A DNA stretch of 14,494 nucleotides from Candidatus Rhabdochlamydia sp. (GTDB lineage Bacteria > Chlamydiota > Chlamydiia > Chlamydiales > Rhabdochlamydiaceae). Positions within the stretch are counted from its first letter, which is position 1. Every line of letters starts with the position of its first letter. The position numbers and the translations under genes are program-made. The notes under the pieces were generated by a model. It did not search any database. It saw only the letters and a program-made list of their open reading frames with translations, and was not told where the DNA came from. Positions 6,901 through 13,604 of this stretch are shown piece after piece. The stretch spans positions 1-14,494 of the forward strand of contig JASHWM010000075.1 of the NCBI GenBank assembly GCA_030044075.1, in the 5' to 3' direction.

Positions 6901-7461
6901 ATGGAAAACGATACGAAGATCTTTGGTTTCTGGGTCTACTTGATGACCGACCTTGTGATTTTTGCAGTCCTTTTTGCCACCTTTGTTATTCTTCGCGATA
7001 ATACATTCGGAGGGCCTTCCGGCCGCGACCTTTTCGACTTAAAGTTTGCACTTGCAGAGACACTTATCCTTTTGACAAGCAGTTTTACCTGTTCATTGGC
7101 CACTTTTTCAGTGGCCAGAGGGCAAAAGAAACCAGCAATTTTCTGGTTCATGGCCACCTTTGTCCTTGGCATTTCTTTCCTAGTGCTCGAACTATCGGAA
7201 TTTTCCAGTTTTGTTGACAGGGGAGCAAGCTGGGAGAGAAGCGGGTTTCTCTCCTCGTTTTTTGCGCTGGTGGGAACTCATGGCTTTCATATCACCATAG
7301 GATTATTGTGGATGCTTGTTACAATGATCGGTGTTGGGATGCGCGGACTGGTTATTTCCAATGTTTCCCAGATTATCCGCCTGGCCTTTTTTTGGCACTT
7401 TCTGGACGTTGTGTGGATCTTTATTTTTACAGTCGTCTATGGGATGGGCCTTCTTTTATAA
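6901..7461 (+). CDS. cyoC: Cytochrome bo3 quinol oxidase subunit III
   Basis: Subunit III of the oxidase is a five-helix membrane protein that stabilises subunit I and its proton pumping. The 186-aa product (E. coli CyoC has 204) starts at ATG 6901, one base after the cyoB stop, with GAGG five bases upstream. Longer upstream frames overlap cyoB and are not needed. Family motifs seen are FGFWVYLMTDLVIFA at the N-terminus, AETLILLTSSFTC, SFFALVGTHGFHIT (about 119-132) and FWHFLDVVWIFIFTVVYGMG at the C-terminus. The five hydrophobic segments lie at about 12-31, 50-70, 79-97, 118-143 and 160-185. The N-terminal tail of the E. coli protein is missing, so it is a slightly shorter version. Confidence 0.95.
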   Translation: MENDTKIFGFWVYLMTDLVIFAVLFATFVILRDNTFGGPSGRDLFDLKFALAETLILLTSSFTCSLATFSVARGQKKPAIFWFMATFVLGISFLVLELSEFSSFVDRGASWERSGFLSSFFALVGTHGFHITIGLLWMLVTMIGVGMRGLVISNVSQIIRLAFFWHFLDVVWIFIFTVVYGMGLLL

Positions 7462-7473
7462 AATGAGGGGCAA

Positions 7474-7779
7474 ATGCATTATTCACTTTCTTCACGCATC
7501 ATCGGTTACGCGGCATCATTGGTCCTAACTCTAGTCGCTTTTTTAATTATCTTTCAGCCTGGTTTTTTTAACCTGGGGACTAAGGACGCGATATTTGTCA
7601 TTTTAATTCTTGCGCTCTTGCAGTTTATCGTTCAGTCGGTCTGCTTTCTAAATGTTTGGAAAGAAAAAGGCCCGAGGTGGAATTTAGTTGTTTTTGTTTC
7701 AACTATTTCTATCATCCTCATCATTCTTGTCGCCTCGATCTGGATCATGCACCATCTCAATTGCAATATGATGATGTAG
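7474..7779 (+). CDS. cyoD: Cytochrome bo3 quinol oxidase subunit IV
   Basis: The small subunit IV assists assembly of the CuB site. The 101-aa product (E. coli CyoD has 109) starts at ATG 7474 with GAGGGG three bases upstream, 12 bases after the cyoC stop. Three membrane helices are visible at about 8-27, 38-61 and 70-93. The C-terminus SIWIMHHLNCNMMM is nearly the same as the end of E. coli CyoD and makes the call secure. The usual next gene, cyoE (heme O synthase), is absent: a reverse-strand gene begins 16 bases later. No terminator is visible between these convergent genes. Confidence 0.93.
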   Translation: MHYSLSSRIIGYAASLVLTLVAFLIIFQPGFFNLGTKDAIFVILILALLQFIVQSVCFLNVWKEKGPRWNLVVFVSTISIILIILVASIWIMHHLNCNMMM

Positions 7780-7795
7780 ATCGAAAGTGGTCATT

Positions 7796-8182
7796 CTAAG
7801 GATCGTTCACCTGCGGGACGATCACCATTTCTCCATCGTTCCGATGAAGGTAATACACGGGCGTCTCTTCGTCAATTGGCGCAAGAGTGACGCCGATGAC
7901 GTTTGTCGTGTTTGTCCTAAAGCGGGCGCATACTAACCTTCCAAGACATGTGATGTTCGAGCTAGTCGTAGTTCCATGGACAAGCAGCTGGATCTCCCTT
8001 CCCGTGATCGTGACACCTTCAGGGATATAAATAGACCTTGCCAAAATGCTGATGGACCTAGAGGCTACATTCATATCATAAGAGATCACAACATCTGATC
8101 CCATCTCAGTAAAAGTAAAGTCCACAGGATTTAGGAAAGGCCCTTGGACCACACGGGCCCTGTTTCTGACATCTGCTGCCAT
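7796..8182 (-). CDS. Hypothetical 128-aa protein, probably beta-rich
   Basis: I do not recognise a family. The product has 128 aa with no signal peptide and no membrane helix. Many alternating hydrophobic residues and valine/isoleucine stretches suggest a mainly beta fold. The start at 8182 has AGAGAG a few bases upstream and a well-formed promoter further up (TATAAT at 8204-8209 and TTGCAA at 8228-8233, reverse strand), so it is likely expressed as a single gene. It is convergent with cyoD with a 16-base gap. Its upstream side abuts and overlaps the surviving 3' part of a broken porin gene, so its promoter now lies in former coding DNA. It may have arrived with the event that removed the 5' part of that porin gene. 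Confidence 0.65.
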   Translation of the reverse strand: MAADVRNRARVVQGPFLNPVDFTFTEMGSDVVISYDMNVASRSISILARSIYIPEGVTITGREIQLLVHGTTTSSNITCLGRLVCARFRTNTTNVIGVTLAPIDEETPVYYLHRNDGEMVIVPQVNDP

Positions 8183-8199
8183 TTTTCTCTCTTTTTTGA

Positions 8200-8496
8200 G
8201 GAAATTATACTCGATCCTTTCCTAATGTTGCAAGGATAGGGCGCTTTACTTCAAAGTATGCTTCACCTTTCAAAACACTCCGCGTGGACTCAGAGATGAA
8301 CATCGGGCTAGCATGGGGTTCTTATCTTGGCGATAACGACTGCTACTTGAGTTTGAAGGCGACCTATGATTTTAACGTGTATTATATCCAAAATATGATG
8401 CGCTATCAATCAGACCAATTTCAGTCTGATGTGGGTGCTTGCCCATCCAACATCTATCTGCATGGCTTGAATGTGAAGGCGGAGATCAACTTCTAG
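8200..8496 (+). pseudogene. 3' remnant of a MOMP-like outer-membrane protein gene
   Basis: An open frame runs from just after a TGA at 8197-8199 to the TAG at 8494-8496. The translated 98 residues look like the last strands of a chlamydial MOMP-like barrel: FKTLRVDSEMNIGLAWGSYL, a Y-D-F strand, then NMMRYQSDQF, and finally YLHGLNVKAEINF with a terminal Phe. The barrel-like sequence continues upstream of the only possible start in the frame, a GTG at 8284 without a Shine-Dalgarno. No signal peptide or barrel N-terminus is present, so about the first two thirds of the gene is missing. The subgroup differs from the intact paralogues in this window. The intact terminator that follows supports decay of a once-functional gene. 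A 70-aa gene from GTG 8284 is the alternative, which I think unlikely. Confidence 0.7.
8204..8233 (-). promoter_or_regulatory. Sigma70-type promoter for the 128-aa orphan
   Basis: Reading the reverse strand, TTGCAA (8228-8233) is followed after 18 bases by a perfect TATAAT (8204-8209). The -10 box ends 21 bases before the ATG at 8182, leaving a short untranslated leader with a purine-rich AGAGAG. The spacing and boxes fit the main sigma factor. Part of the promoter lies within the reading frame of the porin remnant on the other strand. Confidence 0.6.
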
Positions 8497-8511
8497 TTTT
8501 TTTCTTACCAA

Positions 8512-8547
8512 AAAAGGGCTGAAAGGACTTTCCTTTCAGCTTTTTTT
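8512..8547 (+). terminator. Strong intrinsic terminator
   Basis: A perfect 9-bp stem, GCTGAAAGG (8518-8526) with CCTTTCAGC (8532-8540), has a 5-nt loop ACTTT and is followed at once by seven T. A-rich bases before the stem can extend the pairing with the T-run, so it may also work in reverse. It lies 21 bases after the stop of the porin remnant, whose terminator it presumably was, and it insulates the porin operon that follows. Confidence 0.9.
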
Positions 8548-8569
8548 GGGTCCTACGCATGATTTTCTT

Positions 8570-8612
8570 TGTCAATTTTGAATTGACATTAACCTAAAAA
8601 ATCCTTGAACAT
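8570..8612 (+). promoter_or_regulatory. Palindrome over a consensus -35, porin operon promoter
   Basis: TGTCAATTTTGAATTGACA (8570-8588) is a perfect 8-bp inverted repeat with a TTG centre. Its right arm contains the exact -35 consensus TTGACA (8583-8588). A weak -10 candidate, GAACAT, lies at 8607-8612 with 18-bp spacing, and the GTG start at 8645 follows about 30 bases later. A repressor or activator bound at the palindrome would compete with RNA polymerase, so regulated expression of the three porin genes is plausible. The palindrome and the -35 match are directly seen; the -10 and the regulation are inferred. Confidence 0.5.
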
Positions 8613-8644
8613 ACCTTCTTTCCTTGCGTTCTAAAGAGGGATCA

Positions 8645-9706
8645 GTGAGAACAGGTGTCCTTTGTAAAGTGCTTACCGTATCCGCTGGTCTATCCTGTCT
8701 GGGACTATCTGCAGGAGAAAAGCAGAATGCCCAGTCACAAAAAGCAGTGGATGGCCTGCCAAACATCTCAGCAAGGCCTGTTGACAAGGAAAATAGTTTC
8801 GGTATCTTTGCCGATGTCTTAGTCTGGTCCGCAAAAGAGAGCGGAACAGACAACTGGGCCCAGGTTTTTTCGGGCAGCGGCACTTCCGAGAGCATCGATT
8901 TGCGGCAGGTCTCCTTTCATTGGAATGTGGGTTATCGAGTTGGCTTTGACTGGGGGATGAGGCACGATCGTTGGGATACACAGCTCTACTATACATGGTT
9001 CCGCGCCAAGGGGTCGGACCATGCCAGCACAAACGGAGAGATCGCTTCTTCATTCCTCGGGAATTTTTATATCAATAATCCAAATGGAGAGGGGACCGGT
9101 CCAACCTATCGGAATGCATGCATTCAGTGGACAATCCTCTTCAACATGTTCGACTGGGACCTTGGGCGCAACTACTGGGTGAGCAGGGCCCTCTCCCTTC
9201 GCCCTTTTATTGGGCTTAAGGGTGGATGGATTGATCAGACGGTCCATTCAAAATGGGAAGATCCCAATGTTGCAGACCCTGAGGTGTTCGGTGTCGCTAC
9301 AGAAAATCTAAAAAATGACTTTTGGGGCATCGGGCCCAGCTTTGGCCTTGACACGCGGTGGAAACTGGGAGCTGTGTGCATCCACTCTTTTAACCTTTTT
9401 GGTGATTTTTCCGGTGCGCTCATGTGGGGCCATTGGAGGTTGAAGGATGTGTATAAGAACGATGCTCCACAGGAAGTTGCGATCGTGCTGCCGCATATCA
9501 GCGGGGCCGCTTCCATGTTCAGGGCATTTATGGGTTTTGGATGGGATGCCACGTTCAATAAAGAGCGCCTTAATTTTTCTTTGCGCCTTGGCTATGAGGC
9601 GCAATTTTGGCTTGACCAGCTCCAGTTTTATTCCTTTAACAGAGGAAGGCTTGCCAATGAGCTCACACTGCAAGGAGGAACGGTGGACGTCCGTTTTGAT
9701 TTCTAA
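8645..9706 (+). CDS. MOMP-like outer-membrane beta-barrel, tandem copy 1
   Basis: The 353-aa predicted outer-membrane porin is the first of three tandem paralogues. I chose GTG 8645 because GAGGG sits four bases upstream and the product then begins with a signal peptide ending near GLSA-GEKQ. An in-frame TTG at 8624 has no Shine-Dalgarno. After a short linker with the phrase GLPNIS, the barrel shows FADVLVWSAKE, RHDRWDTQLYYTWFRAK, NMFDWDLGRNYWVS, LRPFIGLKGGWIDQTVHS, FWGIGPSFGLDTRWKL, LGYEAQFWLDQL, and a C-terminal strand TVDVRFDF with the terminal Phe used for outer-membrane assembly. The same blocks recur in copies 2 and 3. The next gene starts directly after the stop codon (TAAATG), showing an operon with coupled translation. 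The pore substrate is unknown. Confidence 0.9.
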   Translation: MRTGVLCKVLTVSAGLSCLGLSAGEKQNAQSQKAVDGLPNISARPVDKENSFGIFADVLVWSAKESGTDNWAQVFSGSGTSESIDLRQVSFHWNVGYRVGFDWGMRHDRWDTQLYYTWFRAKGSDHASTNGEIASSFLGNFYINNPNGEGTGPTYRNACIQWTILFNMFDWDLGRNYWVSRALSLRPFIGLKGGWIDQTVHSKWEDPNVADPEVFGVATENLKNDFWGIGPSFGLDTRWKLGAVCIHSFNLFGDFSGALMWGHWRLKDVYKNDAPQEVAIVLPHISGAASMFRAFMGFGWDATFNKERLNFSLRLGYEAQFWLDQLQFYSFNRGRLANELTLQGGTVDVRFDF

Positions 9707-10759
9707 ATGGAGAACGTTTTGCATCGCATAAAAAAGTCATTGTTATTTCCTCTTGGCATAGGTCTATTTGCAGCAGAGTGCCATGCATCTGATGTCCTTT
9801 CAGATCAAAAAAAAAATAATGAAAGGGGCCTTGCGAACCTCTCTACGACTATTCCGGGAACTTTTGATGTTTTTGGCGATCTCCTGGTCTGGTATGCGTC
9901 AGAGCAGACCTCCTCAAGCTGGGCCAATGTGATTGCCGAGGAGGAGACCTACATTACTGAATTTAAGGCAGAGGGGGCCTTTTTTGATTGGAATTTGGGT
10001 TTTCGCTTTGGCGTCGGCTATCAAATGGAGTACGACGGGTGGGATACCCAGCTGTATTGGACATGGTTCCGAACAAAAGCGAGCAGCTCCATTCCTTCAA
10101 ATAGGCACACCGTCTTTTCTGAGTTCTTTGGGAGCTTTATCGATCTGTCGATTGCAGAGAGCGCCAAACTCCATTGGACCCTTCTCTACAACATGTTTGA
10201 TTGGGAACTTGGCAGGGGTTTCTTTGTCAGTAAAAACTTGATGGTCCGCCCATTTATTGGGCTAAAGGGAGGATGGATCAACCAGACGATCCATTCTGAG
10301 TGGGAGAATGTGAGGTCGTTGACACCTCCCATAGTTTTCTATTTTCCTTCGAAGGAAAATTTGAAGAACAACTTTTGGGGGATTGGCCCAAGCGGAGGTG
10401 TGAATACCAAATGGAAGCTCCGCAATTTCAAAACGCACTTCCCCAGCCTTTTTGGAGATTTTTCCGCAGCGATGATGTGGGGGACGTGGGAGTGTAAAGA
10501 CCAGTACACAAACCCCACCCCAAAACAAATTGACGTTCATATGAACAATTCCCAGCTAGGCGCCCTTATGGTAAGGGGCTTCATGGGATTTGGATGGGAT
10601 GTTGACTGTAACGGAGGAAAATCTCATTTTTCTACGCAGCTTGGATACGAAATGCAGCTATGGGTAAACCAGCTGAGAATTCCTACATTTCAACAGCTCA
10701 GGCTGCATGGGGACTTAACATTACAAGGCGGAACGTTCAACTGCCGGATGGATTTTTAA
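9707..10759 (+). CDS. MOMP-like outer-membrane beta-barrel, tandem copy 2
   Basis: The 350-aa porin paralogue has its ATG immediately after the TAA of copy 1, with no Shine-Dalgarno of its own, so initiation probably depends on ribosomes finishing copy 1. A TTG four codons in (9719) has GGAGA five bases upstream and is an alternative start that keeps the signal peptide (RIKKSLLFPLGIGLF, cut near CHA-SDV). Family blocks are FGDLLVWYASEQ, YDGWDTQLYWTWFRTK, NMFDWELGRGFFVSKN, RPFIGLKGGWINQTIHS, FWGIGPSGGVNTKWKL, LGYEMQLWVNQL and the C-terminal TFNCRMDF. The last strand has Cys and Met where the others have V-R-F, a small departure from the usual barrel signature. Ten bases separate it from copy 3. 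Confidence 0.9.
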   Translation: MENVLHRIKKSLLFPLGIGLFAAECHASDVLSDQKKNNERGLANLSTTIPGTFDVFGDLLVWYASEQTSSSWANVIAEEETYITEFKAEGAFFDWNLGFRFGVGYQMEYDGWDTQLYWTWFRTKASSSIPSNRHTVFSEFFGSFIDLSIAESAKLHWTLLYNMFDWELGRGFFVSKNLMVRPFIGLKGGWINQTIHSEWENVRSLTPPIVFYFPSKENLKNNFWGIGPSGGVNTKWKLRNFKTHFPSLFGDFSAAMMWGTWECKDQYTNPTPKQIDVHMNNSQLGALMVRGFMGFGWDVDCNGGKSHFSTQLGYEMQLWVNQLRIPTFQQLRLHGDLTLQGGTFNCRMDF

Positions 10760-10769
10760 AGAGATCGAT

Positions 10770-11789
10770 ATGAAACGAGGTGAAATCATTCAGAGCCTTT
10801 TCGCGCTATTGTTTGCGCCGGTAGCCCTCAGTGTGGCCGTCCACGCGGGTGAAAAGCAGGGCAGCGGTGTGCCGAACCTTTCCGACCGACCGCAACAACA
10901 AGACCGCAATGTGGATATCTTTGCCGATGTCCTCTACTGGAAAGCAACAGAAACGGTCGATTGGGCCCTTGTGATCGCGGAAGAAGAGGATGTAGAGCGG
11001 GTTTCATTTAAAACGCTCTCTTTTCCCTGGGACCCAGGTTTTAGGGTTGGCTTTGGGTATAATATGAAGCATGACCAGTGGGACACCCAGTTTTATTATA
11101 CCCGCTTTAGGACAAAAACATCCCAGCGTGCGGAGGGCGGAGATGTCGCCTCGGCATTTTTAGGGACGAAGGTCTCTGATGTAGGGACCTATACAACAGG
11201 TAAAATCAGCCTGAACCTTAATTTTAATATGTTCGATTGGGAACTGGGCCGCGCATTTTTTGTCAGCAAAGACCTTTCCCTACGCCCCTTTATAGGGATC
11301 AAGGGAGGATGGATCAATCAAATGATCCATACGCATTGGCAAAACCCGAACTTCTTTTTTGACTTGTTCCCCCTTTCTGCTTCGGAAAGTTTGAAGAACG
11401 ACTTCAGGGGAGGAGGCCCCAGGGGAGGGGTGAACACGAAATGGATCCTGGGAAATGTGTCCAGATGCTATTTCAGCATCTTTGGGGATTTCTCAGCATC
11501 GTATATGTGGGGGCATTGGGATGTGAAGGACCAGTTCGAAGATAATTTCCAGGATGTCGTTTTCGTCAAAGTGGGGAACCGAAACTTTGGGTCATTCGTG
11601 CTCCAGGGCTTGATGGGCTTTAAATGGGAGTTCAATTTCGATAGGGAAAGCTCTCATTTAGCGTTCAAGTTAGGCTATGAGGTCCAAGACTGGCTTGATC
11701 AATATCAGGTGTTTGACAATTTGACCGGCGGGCATGACAACGACCTAATATTGCAGGGGCTCACCTTTGATGTGCGCTTTGATTTCTAA
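10770..11789 (+). CDS. MOMP-like outer-membrane beta-barrel, tandem copy 3
   Basis: The 339-aa porin paralogue is last in the operon. The ATG at 10770 has a weak purine-rich site (AAAGAGA) upstream and opens a typical signal peptide, MKRGEIIQSLFALLF, with a likely cut at VHA-GEKQ, the same mature start as copy 1. Blocks shared with the other copies are FADVLYWKATE, HDQWDTQFYYTRFRTK, NMFDWELGRAFFVSKDL, LRPFIGIKGGWINQMIH, GGVNTKWIL, LGYEVQDWLDQY and the C-terminal TFDVRFDF. The conserved F-W-G-I-G-P block has become F-R-G-G-G-P here. The last 29 bases of the gene are shared with the end of lysA on the opposite strand. No terminator is visible before that overlap. Confidence 0.9.
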   Translation: MKRGEIIQSLFALLFAPVALSVAVHAGEKQGSGVPNLSDRPQQQDRNVDIFADVLYWKATETVDWALVIAEEEDVERVSFKTLSFPWDPGFRVGFGYNMKHDQWDTQFYYTRFRTKTSQRAEGGDVASAFLGTKVSDVGTYTTGKISLNLNFNMFDWELGRAFFVSKDLSLRPFIGIKGGWINQMIHTHWQNPNFFFDLFPLSASESLKNDFRGGGPRGGVNTKWILGNVSRCYFSIFGDFSASYMWGHWDVKDQFEDNFQDVVFVKVGNRNFGSFVLQGLMGFKWEFNFDRESSHLAFKLGYEVQDWLDQYQVFDNLTGGHDNDLILQGLTFDVRFDF

Positions 11790-13029
11790 TCAAATCAAGT
11801 TCGCCTGCAAAAAGGGACTCTAGCGTCTCGCGCCTTCGAATCAGCGAGGATGTGCCCTCGTCGACCCATACTTCAGCTGGCCTTGGGCGCGTATTATAGT
11901 TTGATGCCATCGGAAAGCCATAGGCGCCCACATCCCTGATGGCCAGAAGGTCTTTTTCTTGAGCAGCTATCATCCTGTCCTTGCCAAAGGTGTCGCTGCT
12001 CTCGCATACGGGCCCTACGACATCCATGCATATTTCTTTCGAGCTGCTTTCATTGACAGGGTTGATGTCGTGCCACGCCTGATATAGGGCAGGCCTTAAA
12101 AGGTCGTTCATCCCCGCATCAACGATCGCAAAGGTCCTCTCTTCGCTCTTTTTGAGGTATTCCACTCTTGTCAGGAGGATGCCGGCATTTCCAACAATGG
12201 AACGTCCTGGCTCGATGATCAATGTTTCTTTACGCCCCTTGGCACAAAAAAGAAGAGAGTGGACCCACTCTTCCGGAGTTGGCGGCCTTTCTTCCTGGTA
12301 GGTGATGCCAAGGCCTCCGCCAACGTCGATATGGGAAAAAGAAAACCCTTTCTTCTCTAGCTTTTGTATGAAACGCTCTATGCATTGGAATGCACTGGAA
12401 AATGGACTCAGGCTTGTGACCTGAGACCCAATATGGTAATCGATCCCCAGGATTTGGATATGAGGGAGGTTTTTTGCAAGCTCAAGGGTTTCCATTGCTG
12501 ATTTAAGAGATAGGCCGAACTTGTTTTCTTTAAGGCCTGTCGACATATAGGGATGGCTTCTAGCGTCTATGTCCGGGTTGATGCGGATCGAGACGGGAGC
12601 TGTTTTTCCAAGCCCTTTTGCTAGATCGTTGATCCTAATAATTTCAGGAATCGATTCTACGTTAAAACAAAAGATATTGTGCGTAAGGGCGAGGGCGATC
12701 TCTTCGGAGGTTTTTGCAACGCCTGAGAAAACGATCTTCCTCGGATCTCCGCCAGCTGCAAGGACCCTTAGGAGTTCGCCGCCTGAGACAATATCAAAAC
12801 CGGACCCTAAAGAGGCAAGGAGCTGAAGGATTGCGAGGTTGCTGTTTGCCTTTACTGCATAAGCGATCAAATGCTCACGTGTCCCAAACGCTTGTTTGTG
12901 GGCCAGGTAATTGTCCCGGATTGCATTTTTGGAATACACATAGCACGGTGTCCCATATTTTTTTGCAATCATATCAAGGCTTATATCTTCGCAATAAAGA
13001 AGCCCTTTCCGATAATGAAAAGGATCCAT
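11761..13029 (-). CDS. lysA: Diaminopimelate decarboxylase
   Basis: LysA is a PLP enzyme of the cytosol that converts meso-diaminopimelate to L-lysine and CO2, the last step of lysine synthesis. The 422-aa product has the full fold-type III set: Y-A-V-K60-A-N with the PLP lysine, HIGSQ (199-203), GGGLG (237-241), EPGRS (273-277), MNDLLRPALY (307-316), the active-site C342 in CESSD, and GAYG (368-371) with Y379 near the end. The start is ATG 13029, which has GGAGG six bases upstream. An ATG six codons earlier has no Shine-Dalgarno. The last nine codons and the stop lie in the 3' end of the facing porin gene, giving an RNQSAHQR tail that is probably not part of the core fold. It lies downstream of the TPR gene on the same strand, separated by a palindrome. 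Confidence 0.96.
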   Translation of the reverse strand: MDPFHYRKGLLYCEDISLDMIAKKYGTPCYVYSKNAIRDNYLAHKQAFGTREHLIAYAVKANSNLAILQLLASLGSGFDIVSGGELLRVLAAGGDPRKIVFSGVAKTSEEIALALTHNIFCFNVESIPEIIRINDLAKGLGKTAPVSIRINPDIDARSHPYMSTGLKENKFGLSLKSAMETLELAKNLPHIQILGIDYHIGSQVTSLSPFSSAFQCIERFIQKLEKKGFSFSHIDVGGGLGITYQEERPPTPEEWVHSLLFCAKGRKETLIIEPGRSIVGNAGILLTRVEYLKKSEERTFAIVDAGMNDLLRPALYQAWHDINPVNESSSKEICMDVVGPVCESSDTFGKDRMIAAQEKDLLAIRDVGAYGFPMASNYNTRPRPAEVWVDEGTSSLIRRRETLESLFAGELDLIRNQSAHQR

Positions 13030-13055
13030 GGGAAACCTCCGCAACATTTATGCGG

Positions 13056-13080
13056 AGTGTAAAGCTTCACACTTTTTTTT
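13056..13080. promoter_or_regulatory. Palindrome with T-run between TPR gene and lysA
   Basis: AGTGTAAAGCTTCACACT (13056-13073) is an 18-bp palindrome with one mismatched pair, centred on AAGCTT, and eight T follow it on the forward strand (13073-13080). On the strand of lysA it lies 27 bases before the lysA start, with the A-run upstream of the hairpin, so it would not end transcription of the TPR gene. It could be an operator for lysA or a small terminator stopping antisense transcription from the porin side. Function is inferred only. Confidence 0.35.
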
Positions 13081-13097
13081 GCATTGGTTTGAAGCGG

Positions 13098-13499
13098 TTA
13101 CCAGCTAATGCCAGATTCTTTCAGGAGGTTTTGGGCAAGGCGATCGCCAAGTCTTGCTGCAGCAATGAGGTCAATTGTCATGCTATTGACATTTCCCGTT
13201 TCCGAGTAGACCTGAGCCCTTTGCATGTAATAGGAGGGATTTTTAGGAGAAAGCTTGATCGCCCTTGAAAAATCATGGATTGCCATGTGGGGGCGGCTTA
13301 CCTGTGAATGTGCTGCCCCTCTTTTTGACAAGATCTCAGCATTGCCCGGCTCTTTTTTAACGGCCGAGTTGAAGGAGTTGATCGCCTCAGGATACCTTCC
13401 TTCTTCCATGCGCTTGAGCCCTTTTTCAAAGCTTGCGTTGCTAGTAGCCTCAAGCCCTGTCAAAACAAGGGAAAGCGCCAGCACTAAGATCCTTATCAT
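13098..13499 (-). CDS. Small exported TPR protein
   Basis: This 133-aa protein consists of a signal peptide and about three tetratricopeptide repeats, which mediate protein-protein contacts. ATG 13499 has AGGA five bases upstream. Residues 1-22 (MIRILVLALSLVLTGLEATSNA) form the signal region. TPR units follow at about 23-56 (FEKGLKRMEEGRYPEAINSF), 57-90 (AEILSKRGAAHSQVSRPHMA) and 91-124 (PSYYMQRAQVYSETGNVNSM). The C-terminal AARLGDRLAQNLLKESGISW is a common ending of short bacterial TPR proteins. It is predicted to act in the periplasm. Its partner is unknown. It is 68 bases upstream of lysA on the same strand, but there is no functional link I can name. Confidence 0.85.
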   Translation of the reverse strand: MIRILVLALSLVLTGLEATSNASFEKGLKRMEEGRYPEAINSFNSAVKKEPGNAEILSKRGAAHSQVSRPHMAIHDFSRAIKLSPKNPSYYMQRAQVYSETGNVNSMTIDLIAAARLGDRLAQNLLKESGISW

Positions 13500-13604
13500 A
13501 AAATTCCTAAAAATAACAAATAAGCTTAAACTATACAGTTTTAATAAAAACTTATCAATAAAATTGAGAAATATATAATAAATAAAATTTTAATAATTAC
13601 AATT

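Noticed and set aside
8284..8496. Independent 70-aa gene from GTG 8284
   Set aside because: No Shine-Dalgarno and no signal peptide, and the porin-like reading frame continues upstream of the GTG. A gene remnant explains it better.
12714..13268. 184-codon forward frame opposite lysA and the TPR gene
   Set aside because: It crosses two well-supported reverse-strand genes and the palindrome between them, and has no recognisable family.
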